From assembly GCF_030272615.1 (NCBI RefSeq), contig NC_081412.1:477221657-477285656 (forward strand): a stretch of DNA of 64,000 nt. Direction: 5' to 3'. Below are positions 1 to 11,108 of the stretch, piece by piece; within the stretch, counting starts at the first letter, position 1; every line of letters starts with the position of its first letter. The translations under genes and the position numbers were made by a program. The notes under the pieces are model-generated. The model was not told where the DNA came from. It did no database searches and saw nothing but the letters and a program-made list of their open reading frames with translations. The stretch is from Cryptomeria japonica (taxonomy: Eukaryota > Streptophyta > Pinopsida > Cupressales > Cupressaceae).

Positions 1-2
1 TA

Positions 3-316
3 AAAAGAAACACTTCCAACATATCCGCTCCTCTGAAAGAACAATATAACTTGGTAGATCAATTGAAGAAAATGCCAACACACATATCCATATTAGAGCT
101 TCTCAAGATCTCACCAACACACAAGGATGTTCTGGAAAAAGCTCTTGTTGACTCTACGGTTCCAAACAACTTAGATATTGATCGATTCCAAGCCATGGTG
201 GGACATTTAACTGTGCCTCATAATTTGTCATTTTCCAAAAATGATGACGTCTCTTCAAATCACCTGCATAATACTCCACTCCATATCGAATTCGTGTCCT
301 ATAAACATCAAGTGAA
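3..316 (+). pseudogene. Element A gag-protease spacer region
   Basis: An open frame from the left window edge that matches, residue for residue in long stretches, the segment just before the protease of element C (48790-49090) and, less closely, of element B (about 23480-23230). The shared block reads QISxLELLKISPxHKDxLE followed by LDIDxFQAMV. In this family the segment links the gag C-terminus to the retropepsin. It is probably structural or linker polypeptide with no catalytic role that I can name. The frame is cut just after 316 by a stop and by the solo LTR insertion at 322, and it resumes at 1465. Confidence 0.7.
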
Positions 317-321
317 ATGAG

Positions 322-1460
322 TGTTGGGTTGATGATGATGTTTTTATGTAATAGGTTGATTGACAACTTGTTTTATGTTGTCATTGATTGCAACTATATT
401 TTGATAGTCATCTAAGTCTTTTAGGCCAACCGGTAAAGAATAACCGGTAGAGGAGACAGTTTACTAGTGAACTGACAAATAGGACTTCAACCAGTAAACA
501 TGAATAGAGTTGTATTCAAGCAATCAGTATGAGCGGTCAATGAAGAGTTAGGTGATGTGGTTTTACAGGATTGTTGAAGATTGTATCGGGTAGCTATGTT
601 TCACACCGCAGTGATAGATTCAAGAGGCTGGGTGAGTTATGATCTATAGAGTAGTCAATCATGAAGAATAGTTAACTGCTAGAAGTAGAATGACTTAAAT
701 CGGTAAACTAGTAACGATAATATTCTATTTTTAATTTGTTATGTTGGTAGCCGACATAGGTACAGCATGTAGTGCAAGATTGACTAGATTCATTAAACCT
801 AGGAAGTTGTTCCAAGGTTGTTAGCCGGCTAAGTTGATGTCTATAAAAAGTGTGATGTTATGAGATGATGTATGAGATCGAAAGTGAATATTGAGAGTTT
901 GATTGTGCGGTAATATGAGAAGCTCTGAATGGATGTGTTGTTGATATAAGGAGCAGTACTGAAGAGAATCTTATCAAGCACATAAGTGCTACATGTAGAT
1001 CATTTTACTATTGTTTTCCTAATAGTTGCAGTAGTCAAATCCCTTAACCAGGTAGGTCCTAACTAGGTAGCTCATTAACTTGAGTCTAAATCCTCTTGAG
1101 AGGTTGCTCCTAATAGGGAAAAGCTTTTAACAGAGCTGAGGTAAATCCCTTAATCGGGTGACTCCTAATAGGGTCTGCTCCTAACTGGACATATTTGTAT
1201 GACCTTAACCGGTCAAAGATTTATATTTTGTAGATAGTGAATCTTGTGGGTATTAACTCCCACCATATTTTTCCCTTTTGGGTTTCTACGTATAAATATT
1301 TGTGTTATGTGGAGCTTGATATATTGGGTGTTAGCTTATGTGGTGATATTTCTTTTATGTTTATTAAACTCTAAATTATTTAAAGTGATGATTAGATTTA
1401 TGTTGTGGTTTTTGTTTGCACTGATTCACTCCCCCCTCTTAGTGCCTTATAAGTTTATCA
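322..1460. mobile_element. Solo LTR, copia type, with perfect 5-bp target duplication
   Basis: A 1,139-bp block begins TGTTGGG and ends TTTATCA. It is flanked on both sides by ATGAG (317-321 and 1461-1465) and interrupts a reading frame of element A that continues on both sides. It has no internal coding region, PBS or second LTR, so it is a solo LTR left by LTR-LTR recombination. It contains a TATA-like CTATAAAAAG at 841-850. The CACTCCCCCCTCTTAGTG-like stretch near its end resembles many plant Ty1/copia LTR ends. Internal degenerate repeats built on AACCGGT and CCTAAYNGGG are visible (420-500, 1020-1210). The family call rests on the termini only. Confidence 0.85.
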
Positions 1461-1464
1461 ATGA

Positions 1465-1884
1465 GTACTAATAGATGGAGGAGTCGGTCTAAATATTTGT
1501 ACTCTAAAACTTATCTGTGCATTGGGTTTCTTAGAAACAACCATTGATCTTAAGAAAAAGATAACAGTCAAAGCATATGATGATGAGGAAAGATCATCAA
1601 AAGGGTTGGTGGTATTACCTATTCAGGTAGGACCAGTTCAGAGAGATACTTTATGTCAAGTCTTAGACATAGACTTATCTTATAATATACTTTTGGGTCA
1701 TCCTTGGATCCATGAAATGCAAGCAGTAACATCTGCATACCATCAGTGCTTGAAATTACCTATGATGGACAATAAATTTCCATCACGACAGACACAAATC
1801 CTTTTCAATATTGAAACAATCTCAAAGCAACTCAGAATATTCTTGTACCACACAAAAAGGAAGCCCTCGCTTCCACATCATTGA
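1465..1884 (+). pseudogene. Element A retropepsin-like aspartic protease
   Basis: This protease processes the Gag-Pol polyprotein of Ty3/gypsy elements and is active as a dimer. The frame opens immediately after the solo LTR with the motif L-I-D-G-G-V-G (catalytic Asp codon at 1474-1476), followed by the flap-type segment AYDDEE..SKG and the C-terminal LLGHPWIHEMQAV. The active site is D-G-G, not the usual D-S/T-G; B and C show the same, as is usual in Tat-lineage proteases. The frame ends at a stop at 1885, earlier than in element C. The codon before V-L-I-D is TGA where C has AGA, consistent with decay. Identification is secure; activity is not expected. Confidence 0.82.
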
Positions 1885-2072
1885 ACAGGAAAGATCAGCT
1901 CAAATCTCTGTCAATATATTTTGAGAGAAGTATGAAGTTGAAAGACAAAGGCATGAAAGAATACTCTTTTGAATCCCTATGTCTATCATAATCACCCATA
2001 TCGCTAAGATCTCATGGACAACCATCAAAATCCAAGCAAAAATATTCACAACCCATCAAACTCTTTGATGGA

Positions 2073-2369
2073 ATGTTTATTCAAGTAGGAACACTAGCAG
2101 ATGAAACAAAAGACAAAGATGTCTTGAACTGGTTGTACAAAGATAATGAGGACACACAAGCAACAATGTTAAGTGTCACCCTCCCAACAGAGAAATATGG
2201 CAACAAATTCAAAATCATGCAAAGGATGGGATACTCAGAAAAAGGTCCTATCGACAAACAACAAGAAGGTATTGTAGAACCAATTCAACCACACTCGCTA
2301 CTTGCCAAAGATAAATCTGGACTAGGATATGGACAACATCAACATCAACCTGATCAACATAATCAATAA
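2073..2369 (+). pseudogene. Element A G-patch domain downstream of protease
   Basis: The translated segment contains YGNKFKIMQRMGYSEKGPI, then GIVEPI and KDKSGLGYG, spaced as in a G-patch (aromatic/Gly, M-G-Y, K/G-P-I-G, closing G-L-G-Y). G-patches bind nucleic acid or DEAH helicases and are known after the protease in betaretroviruses. The same block follows the protease in elements B (22309-22450) and C (about 49830-49970). The upstream part (FIQVGTLADE..DVLNWLYKDNE) is also shared with C. In A the key glycines are partly changed, for example PIDKQ where C has PIGKH. The frame ends at a TAA at 2370. Confidence 0.68.
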
Positions 2370-3430
2370 TAAGAATCTGCATGGCAATACAATCGACAAC
2401 AAGAACCCACATGGTGACAATAAAATAAACAAGCATTAACACAACAACAAGCAGCTGATGAGGCAATCCACAAACACAAGGAAGAGGAGTATGAAAAACA
2501 ACAAGAGCTTGCCATACAAAGAGAGGAGGCTTCTCACAAACAAATCCATAGATTGCAGCCTAGTACATAGTCCGATTCAAATGAAATGTGAGTAAGTTTA
2601 GAAACAAAAGAAGGACCTATACCAGCTATCAACAAACCCTTCTTGCTAGATGACATCCCCATTAGATACAACAAAATAGTACTAGAAAGTGATCATGAAA
2701 TAGACTCACATGAACATGAATGGGATACTTGTTTTGATGTAACAAAAGACAATGATATAGATGTAATCCATACATACACACCCAGCCCTGATGAAGGACA
2801 AGGCTCAGGGTCTAGATCATTTGAATTGGACCATAACATATCTACAAAGCCAGTGAGAACGAGTAGTGTCTACGAAACAAACAATACCAAAGAGAGTACC
2901 ATCATAGACCTCAATCATGTTATTGACAAATTTGATAAGATTTCTATCATGACCCTTATAGATATCGACCTAAATCCACCTAATGGTTCCTTGCCCCTCA
3001 TACATCCTGAACTCATAGACTGGGAAAATCCTGAACAACTCAATATAACTATCTTCCTAGATTGTGACACTATTGTCCATTACCTTTGCTCAGTAAACCC
3101 AGAAACATGTTCGACCAGTGAATCTCATAACAAAGTTCTCAATCAGGAGAGCGCCAAGTCTCTTAGTCACAAAATGAATAAAATACAAAAATGATCTAAT
3201 GGTGAAAACCATTTAATGGTAGTATTAGATCATAAAAAAGTAAAAACAAAGGACGTATCCAATGGTGAAAACCTCTTTGAGGTGCCAAAGGATGAGAGAC
3301 TTGACACTCTTCTTGAATATTATCAAGAGAGATCACCAATTTTGATTGAACCAACTCAATCGATCAACATCGACATTGAAGTAACAACAAAGACCATACA
3401 CTTGGCAGAGTCAATAACAAAACAAGAATG
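2370..3430 (+). pseudogene. Element A acidic linker between G-patch and RT
   Basis: Broken frames (notably 2643-3194 and 3216-3431) encode Asp/Asn/Ser-rich sequence without a catalytic motif. Recognisable shared blocks are SDHEIDSHEHEWDTC, IDLNPPNGSLPLIHPELIDWE and TIHLAESITKQE, each with a counterpart at the same place in element C (50380-51110) and partly in B (21400-21800). In B the corresponding region is one continuous frame with RT, so this is polyprotein linker and not a separate gene. Several frameshifts and stops separate the pieces. Its role is unknown; low-complexity linkers of this kind are common between protease and RT in Tat-like elements. Confidence 0.6.
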
Positions 3431-4257
3431 ATTCGACTTCACCAAATTATTCAAAGAAAAGAAAATCATTTTTTCTTGGTCTTATGCAGATATGCCAGGG
3501 TAGATCCATATTTGATCATGCACCACTTATCTATAGCTCCAAGAGCTAAGCCAGTGAAGCAAAAACTGAGAAAAATGAACCCTCATGTCGCACTATTAGT
3601 CAAAGTAGAACTGAAGAAGCTGATTGATGTAGGATTCATCCAACCCATAGATTATGTGGAATGGATCTATAACATTGTACCTGTATTCAAACCAGATAAG
3701 AGCATCAGAATTTGTACAGACTTCAAGGATCTCAACAAGGCTTGTCTGAAATATAACTTTCCTTTACCCAACATCGACACAATTGTAGATCTAACAACAA
3801 GACATGCTATGTTATCACTTATGGATGTTTTCTTACGCTATAATCAAATCAAAATAGCACCAGAAGAGCAAGATAAAATGACATTTACATGTCCATGGGG
3901 TACAAACTGCTGGAATGTTATGCCTTTTGGCTTGAAGAATGCATGAGTGACCTATCAACAAACAATGACCACCATATTTCATGACATGATGCACATGTTC
4001 ATGGAAGACTATGTAGATGATCTATTAGCCAAATAATTTACAAGAGAATGACACTTGGAGATTCTAGGCAAAATCTTTCGGAGGCTAGAACAATTCAATG
4101 TACAACTAAACCCCAAAAAGTGTGTCTTTGGTGTAACATTCGACAAACTCTTAGGATACATCGTCTTAGAAAAGGGAATTGGGGTGGATCTCGGAAAGGT
4201 ACAAGAAATCATGGAGATGCCACCTCCTAAAAATATCTGTCCGTTAAGATCTCTATA
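3431..4257 (+). pseudogene. Element A reverse transcriptase
   Basis: This is an RNA-dependent DNA polymerase of Ty3/gypsy type. Visible motifs in order: KQKLRKMNPHVALLVKVELKKL and GFIQPI (fingers), RICTDFKDLNKAC, LPNIDTIVDL, LMDVF..YNQIKIAPEEQDKMTFTCPWG, MPFGLKNA, then the catalytic Y-V-D-D at 4010-4021 in MEDYVDDLLAK, and LNPKKCVFGV. One expected Gly is altered (LMDVFLRYNQ where C has LMDGFSGYNK). A TGA at 3945 follows LKNA, and a TAA at 4034 follows LLAK. The reading frame shifts before 4055. The polymerase triad is therefore present in sequence but the gene is dead. Confidence 0.85.
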
Positions 4258-4795
4258 GGGATGGCTACAATCCATAAGAAGATTCATTTCTCAATTAGCT
4301 GACAAGTGCCTTTCGTTCACTCATCTACTCCAGAAGATTGTCCCTTTTAGATGGGAAGATCGATGTGCAGAATCATTCCACCAACTCAAGCAATATCTGA
4401 TGAATCCACCTATATTGGTACCACCAATAGTAGGAAAACCTCTCATTCTTTACATATCAGCTACAAAGGTATCACTAGGAGCATTGTTAGCACAATAGGA
4501 TTTAGCACGAAAGGAAAGAGAAATATACTACATCAGCAGGATATTGAATGGTTACGAGCTTAACTACACATTCATTAAAAAATCTTGTTTGGTTGTGTTG
4601 TTCGGTTCTCAAAAGTTTCGACACTATATGCTAGCTCACACAATCAAGTTGGTAGCAAAGATTGACCCATTAAAATATCTACTCAGCAAGGCCACTCTCA
4701 CAGGAAGGTTAGCTAAATGGGTGATGACTCTAAGTGAGTTTGACATCTAGTACATAGATATAAAAGCTATCAAAGGTCAAGCCATAGCAGGTCAA
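4258..4795 (+). pseudogene. Element A gypsy RNase H (first, degenerate) and connection
   Basis: Broken frames encode the RT connection and the original Ty3/gypsy RNase H. The segment LILYISAT stands where active gypsy RNases H have the first catalytic Asp (as in HTDAS in element D at about 62720), so that Asp is missing. The later part ELNYTFIKKSCLVVLFGSQK..HYMLAH and LAKWVMTLSEFDI is well conserved. This loss is typical of the Tat lineage, where a second RNase H has taken over; the same replacement is seen in B. A TAG at 4498 and a TAG at 4748 interrupt the frame. RNase H would remove the RNA strand during reverse transcription. Confidence 0.75.
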
Positions 4796-5130
4796 TTGGC
4801 AGAAGCTCCATTGCAAGACAATCATCCAATGCATGTTGAATTTCCAAACACAGATGTCTTGACAGTCACAACAAAACCATGGGTTTTGTACTTTGATGGA
4901 TCATACACACAACATGAATCAAGTGATTGCCTCCTATTCATCACTCTAGAAGGACACACTATTCCAAGATCTTACAAATTGATGTTTCCTTGCACAAATA
5001 ACATAGCTGAGTATGAAGCTCTAGAAACAGGCATTAAAATGGCCGTAGAGTGGAAAATTTAAGAGTTGAAAGTCTTTGGAGACTTGCAATTGGTCATTAA
5101 TTAGGTCAATGATGACTATAAAAAAAAAGA
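4796..5130 (+). pseudogene. Element A second (plant/archaeal-type) RNase H
   Basis: The motif YFDGSYT carries the first catalytic Asp, AEYEALETGI the catalytic Glu, and VFGDLQLVIN the next Asp, matching the RNase HI fold of the additional RNase H described in Tat-lineage gypsy elements. The domain directly follows the degenerate gypsy RNase H, and B has the same order (19906-19643). It would degrade the genomic RNA in the RNA-DNA hybrid. The frame is open from 4796 to 5060, then TAA (5060-5062) and TAG (5102-5104) stops interrupt it. The last catalytic Asp region (VNDDY) is at about 5107-5121. Catalytic residues survive but the gene is inactive. Confidence 0.78.
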
Positions 5131-6618
5131 CAAGCTAATTCCCTACAAGCACATAGTGGATGATTTCAAGATGTAATTTATGGACATCAAATTTGAACAA
5201 ATTCCAAGGTTGAACAACGAAGCTGTAGACGCTATGGCAACCATTGCCTCACTCCTGCAAATACTAGACAAACATAATCATTATGGGTTCCTGGTGGAAC
5301 AATTGTTTTCCCCTGCCTATGACAATTCTGAATCCCAAGTCATATGACACATAGTCACTTCCGACTCACCCCTCTATGGACAGATCTATGCCTACCTAAA
5401 AGACAATATCCTTCCACTAGATCTATCTCGAAACCAAAAATGCAACTCTATTCGTCAAGCTGCTCGTTATACCCTAACCGCTAACACACTTTACCAATGA
5501 GGTCTTGATGGTACTCTTCTTCGGTGTCTCGATCATAACAAATTTGAAATTGCCTTGCAAGAACTTCATGAAGGTATTTGTGGAACACAATCAAGTGGTG
5601 CTATTCTCGCCAAAAAACTTCTAAGGATGGGATATTATTGGCCGACTATAGAAAAGGAATCATACTAGTTTGACAGAAAATGTTCAAAATGCCAAATTTA
5701 TGGCAATCTTATACATGCACCAACACAGGAGTTGCAACCGTTCACTACATTGTGGCCATTATGTGAATGTAGACGCAACCTAGTGGGAAAGATTCATCCT
5801 TCCTCATCAAATGAATATAAGTTTATCATCACAACCATTGAGTATTTTACAAAGTGGATAGAGGTCATCCCATTGACTACTGTTACCGACAAACAAATAT
5901 CCTCTTTTATCCTAAATTATCTCATTTGTCAGTATGGCATTCCTAAGTCTATTATCACCAATAATGAAAGACCCTTCAAAAATCAAGATGTGAAAGAACT
6001 GTGCGAATGATTCCATATCCAACATCATTTCTCCACACCTTAATATCCACAAGGGAATGGCCAAGCAGATGCCTCAAACAAAACCATCCTAAAAATCCTC
6101 AAGAAAATAGTGAACGAGGCTGGTCGTGATTGGCATGTACAACTCAACCTAGCATTGTGGGCATATAGAAATAGCATTCACACACCTATAGGAGAAACAC
6201 CATACTCACTTGCGTATGGATCATAGGCTATTATACCTATTGAGGTTGAGATTCCATCACTCAGAGTATCACTTAAGGGACTCATTCCAGATGAGGAATA
6301 TTGGGTAAACAAACTACAAGTGTTAGAGTTGCCCGACAACGTGTTTTTGATTATCTCAAAGCATATCAGCAATGCATGTGCCACAGCTACATTCAAAAAT
6401 TAAAGCCAAGAGCATTTCAAGTTGGTAATTTAGTACTAAAGAAAAATACCCACAATGAACAGGATCGAGAAAAGAAGGGCAAGTCTGAACAAAATTGGCT
6501 AGGTCATTTTGTCATCATATCAACATATGGATCCAGAGCATATCAACTATTTACATCAGAGGGAGACCTGTTTGATGAACCTATCAACAACGTGTATCTC
6601 AAAAAGTTCTATACATGA
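5131..6618 (+). pseudogene. Element A integrase
   Basis: Integrase inserts the cDNA into the genome. A spacer (AVDAMATIASLLQ) precedes the zinc-binding part, in which GYYWPTIEKES and KCSKCQIYGNLIHAPTQELQP are readable (CxxC present). The catalytic core shows FIITTIEYFTKWIEVIPL, YGIPKSIITNNERPFKNQD and then YPQGNGQADASNKTILKILKK. The second catalytic Asp of the core (TDN in B) reads TNN here, and the Glu of QAEA in B reads Asp, so the core is doubly damaged. The C-terminal part QVGNLVLKK..WLGHFVI..YQLFTSEGD is the GPY/F-type module. Stops occur throughout; the final TGA is at 6616-6618. Confidence 0.82.
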
Positions 6619-8461
6619 GTTATATAATGCACAGATAAGGGAAAAATTATAAAAAAATTACAAAAATCAAGAAAAATACAAAAAATCATAAAAATAAAAA
6701 AGTGCAATAAAAGAAAGTAGTGAAAACCTAGAAACTGGTGCTATTTGTGATAGGTCGTCTCTTTCATCTATAGGTATATATATCATATCTTTTGCATCCA
6801 TCTTAGCTAAGCCAATGGCCATCACAAAATCTTTTAAATGCAACACAATTTTGGATACACTTAGCATAGTCACTGTCCTTGGTTATCCGAATAGTTATCT
6901 GTATCATATCTCACCATGGCTTGGTGATCCATGTATATCCATATCGAAAGACGTGTCCATAGTTGGGGGAAAAATCTCGACTGAGGATATTTCCAATTTG
7001 CATAGGATATAGGTTAACTCTTGTTTGTTTTACGCAAGCAACACTCAAGTCGTCTTGGTTCAATTATACCTTGATGCTTGTGTCATCTTGCAATATCAAA
7101 CTCCATGTAAGTTATACTCAGGTCATTATGGTTCAGTTATACCATGATGCTTGTATCAACTTTCAACATATCAAAGGCTTAATGATGATAAAAAGGATGA
7201 AGCACTATAAAATTTGATTGCAAGGATGACTATATCAGTAACGAGAGGATCATTTCATATCATAGTCACCTGCATTTAGTTGCATTAATTAGTCATATCC
7301 ACTTAGTTGTGTATCATTGATTGGTTAACATCATTTAAAGGTTGCATTAATATCATTTTCATCTCATTTTCAATACACATCTCATTATCAATTTTCTTGT
7401 CATTTCAAATTTACATTTCGTTGCATTATCATTTTTCATATCATTTGAAAGATTGCATTTAACTTTGCATTATTTGCATTATCATTTCATTGTCATTTTC
7501 ATATCATTTAGAGTGCATTTCATATCATTAATCATTTTAAGTGGCATTCCATATCATTAGGTACATTATCATTTTATATCATATCATTTACAGTCGCATT
7601 TTCATATCATTAGTTGCATTATCATTCATATTCAGTAGATGCATTACCATTTGGTCACAATCTCATATAGTTGCATTACATATCATTTTGTTCATTATCA
7701 TTATCATATCATTTAACATTTTAGTTAATTGCATATCATAGATCCATTCATACAAATTGCATTAGTCTCATTTGCATATCATTTAATCATTAGTGCATAT
7801 AGAAATATGTCACAAGCATTTATCATCTCATCATAAAAAATATTAAGGAGCATTATAAGGGCATTTTCTTTATCAATATCACAGGTGCATTAAATTCATA
7901 ACACATGAAACATAAACATTACATCCCAAGAGCATACTAGAAAATCCATTCATCACATATAGAATCCATATCATCAACTCATTTGCATATCATCAAGCAT
8001 CTGCATATCAGTAAACATCATCAAATAGGCATATCACCTTCAAAACATATAAATCAAATTATCACACACATCACATAAATAGCATCATAACAACACAATC
8101 ATGTAGATCTACATATCCAAGCATCTAGATCATCAAAACAAATGCATCCATATCATGCATAAGCATATCAATATCATATCATCATGCATGTGTGACCCAT
8201 GTCGATCCAAAAGAAAAGCACCAATACATATCAGAATGAATGAAAAGAAAGAATAATGTCCAAATGTCCCTGAATATCATATCAAACAATAAATGTGCAT
8301 CAACAAGAGCTCAGGATCATCACTATCCAAGATCAATCATATACCTCATATCACAAAAGATCATACATACGTCAATGAGTACATCATATCAAATGATCAA
8401 AATAATATCAAAGTATACATCATCTCATCTATGAGAGAAAAATACATCATCAAAGAATAAT
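6619..8461. other. Element A noncoding region 3' of pol, ATCATT-rich
   Basis: No gene. It starts with an A-rich segment (6640-6720) also present after pol in C (52400-52460), then weakly conserved single-copy sequence. From about 7240 to 8430 it is dominated by degenerate repeats of CATATCATT and TTGCATTATCATT. The equivalent place in C (53359-53720) has a similar CATATCATT composition. This is the tail-to-tail interval between pol (+) and the antisense PMD gene (-). Confidence 0.6.
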
Positions 8462-10640
8462 CTAAGAGTGGTTTCCACTTGAATCTGTCGATTGAGCATT
8501 GGGACCACCTCCACCTGTACCTATATCAACACCTCTGGGATCCTAGGCCATGTGACTCCCTAGCTTCCCTCCTAACTCTGCAAGCCCCCACACTGTGATT
8601 TAGGTACAAATGATGGTGCTCATCGCTCTAGCGACATGACTTGATGATACAAGCTCATGTAATTCTCATCCCTCTCAGACTGTCACATGAGATCCCTAAT
8701 GGTATCACTAGTAAAACCTTGGGAAACGTTCTACTATATCATGTGTGCAAACTTCTCTATGTGGCCCCATTGCTCTATCTCTGTATCATGCTCAGTTGTC
8801 AACTGAGTGACCTATCCCTGTAACCAAGCAACCTACCCCTACATCTGGGAAATCTATGTCTATGCCTACATCAGTTGACCCTGTACACCCTAAAGTTGAG
8901 CTATCCATCCCTAGGCTTGAACCAACTTAGCCTGTAAGCCCTGTACCATAGACTGAAGGGCAACTATCTACGCCTGCTACTGGTGAGGAGGCATTGCAAT
9001 CTATACCACTGGAGGCCAAGATGGTTGAGGATCCTACACGGGTGGCACCTGTGTTGCACTGATCTATATAGGATCTACTGGGGATAACATCTATGTCCTC
9101 CTCTGCCTGACCAAGGGTTGTGGACCCTCCTCCTCCTCCTCATCATCATATCAAACACCTCCCATCCCACCCATAACCTCCTTGCCCTCATCCTCTGACT
9201 CAAACTCCTCAAAATATCCTTCCTCCTTATCAGCCTTAGACTCTGAACCCTCATTGCCTCTGCCTCCTTATCCTCTTGCTGCAACCCCTAGTTGAAATGG
9301 CCCTCCCCAACCTAGATGCTGTCTCCACCCACCCCCTCTCCCTCTCACCCCTCATCCTACATCTCCTCCACCTCCATCATCCCCACCTCCTCCATCTCTC
9401 CCTTGACCAATCTATCCTCTTACTCTTCCTACCCCTCCACCTGTCCTACCCCAGCCTCTACCCTGACCTCGCCTGCCACCCCTTCGTCCTCCAAGTCCTC
9501 CCTGATCATCATCATCATCTATCTCCTCAAGAGTTGGCACTAGCTCTCCTGATCCCGTCAATCATGGGAAAGGATGCTCTGCAAAATACTGGGCATACTG
9601 AGCCATCATTCGTGGATTCATCACCCCTGGTCACATATCCCACCGTACATAAGGAAGAGCCTGGAACTCGACCCATGTTGTATCAAAGTCCAAAGGAGGA
9701 TCCAAATCTCCCCTCCCCTTGTGTACTCAGGAATATATAGCCAAACCTTGAGGCATCCCCTAGGTACGACCAAACTGCTGGTACACACGAGTCAAGATGA
9801 ATATCTCAACAATATAGGGGGTCCTCCTTATCAAATATATAGGGATCTTTGTTGCATCCTCTGCCTAGGCCTTGCAATTTGTGTAAGGTCACCAAACCAT
9901 TGAGTCCATGTCATCTATAATCCATCTCCAGTAATCCAACTTCCCGAGCATGGGTTGGGAAGCTGCCTGTCGATAAATGAATAGATAGGGTAGCCTGACT
10001 GGTTGTGATCTCTCTACTATTGGGTGAGACACTGCTATATGCTCCCAGGCCCAAATCTATAACAGTGTGACCCCCACTGCTACGTTGGCACCCTCATCAT
10101 ATATAACTTGGTGTAGCTTGTGGTACAAATGGGCCCACATAGATCCCCCATGCATATCATGTCTTCTATCTCATCATCTATTAGAGTATACATCCCCATC
10201 CAACTGAGAACCCATGTGATCTACTATCTGGACAAAGGAAGCCTCCAATCAAACTTGCTAGTATAGACGGAAGTGGGGCATACTGATCAACCATGTCCTG
10301 CCACACGACTAAATAAACACTGAGGTGCGGATCAGAAAACACATCCCACAATGTAGTAGTCCCACCTTGCTCATCCACATCATACTGTACCAACTCTCTG
10401 GTGATCAGGATCTACAATATCTTGTAAACATCCTCGGGTGTCACTGTGATCTCTCCAATCAGAAGGTGGAAGGTCTAACTATGCCATCTCTCTACTAACG
10501 CAGTCAATAGGGCCCTGTTCTTCTGATAGGAAGGCATGAACAGGATGTGTGACAAGCCACATGCAACAATAACTTCTCTATCTCCATCAGTTAAAGCTCC
10601 TCGCATATCCAACATCTTCAGGTATCACTCTTGAAGCATC
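8462..10640 (-). pseudogene. Element A antisense plant mobile domain gene, exon 2
   Basis: On the minus strand this segment translates in pieces to a MAIN/MAIL-like plant mobile domain: an ALVERWHS block followed by GEITVTPEDVYKIL (about 10510-10420), VQYDVDEQGG, and LPSILASLIGGFLCPDSRSHGFSVGWG (within 10393-10181). These align with the B protein (RWHSETCSFHLPTGE, GGLLIPDRRGHGFPVGWGR). A Pro/Gly/Asp-rich linker and a Ser-rich tail ending at a TAG (8462-8464) also match B and C. Many stops and frameshifts are present. Its exon 1 lies at 31004-30922, now separated by the 19-kb element B insertion in the intron. The 3' splice acceptor expected near 10640 looks damaged compared with C. Confidence 0.75.
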
Positions 10641-11108
10641 AACACACCAAGTCGAGCCTACATCACAATATCAACACCATATCGGTTCTATCTATCAAAT
10701 GGCTCAATCAACATGAGTCAATCAAAAAATCTTCTATCAGCTCAGCGTGAGATCTTAAACAATCTCATTAATCCCTTATCAGTGATGTCAGTCACACTAT
10801 CATTCAGGAGTTTCAATCATAAATTCTTATCAGTCAGGTGGGTTCATCTTAGCCTATCCTATCGGATATCACAGAGACCTCTCCTATCAGTGACGCAAGC
10901 TCCACTATCAAATACGAGTCAGTTCATCTTAGCCTACCATATCGAAATCAAAGTTAACCCATATCAAAATCAAAGTTGACCCCTATCGAATTAAAATTGA
11001 CCTATATCAAATCAAAGATTATCCCATATTATTGACGAGGTCACCCTATCAAATCAAAGTTATCCTATATCAAATAAAAGTTATCCCATATCAAATCAAA
11101 GATTATCT
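10641..11108. repeat. Element A PMD intron, left part: CATATCAAATCAAAGT repeats
   Basis: Degenerate repeats with the core TATC[A/C]AATCAAAGTTAWCCC run from about 10870 to 11108 and continue beyond element B at 30173-30400. B inserted inside this array. The equivalent part of the C intron (55861-56300) is a comparable CATATCAAATCAAGTTT array. No coding sequence is evident. Confidence 0.65.
11104..11108. repeat. Target site duplication of element B, left copy (TATCT)
   Basis: TATCT precedes the LTR at 11109; TATCC follows the other LTR at 30173-30177. Four of five bases match. Surrounding repeats read TATCCC, so a C-to-T change in the left copy explains the mismatch. Confidence 0.7.

Noticed and set aside
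9276-9740. Plus-strand Leu/Pro/His-rich frame
   Set aside because: Shadow of the Gly/Asp-rich linker of the antisense PMD gene of element A. The same shadow occurs at 54270-54670 in C and at 14247-14570 (minus) in B.
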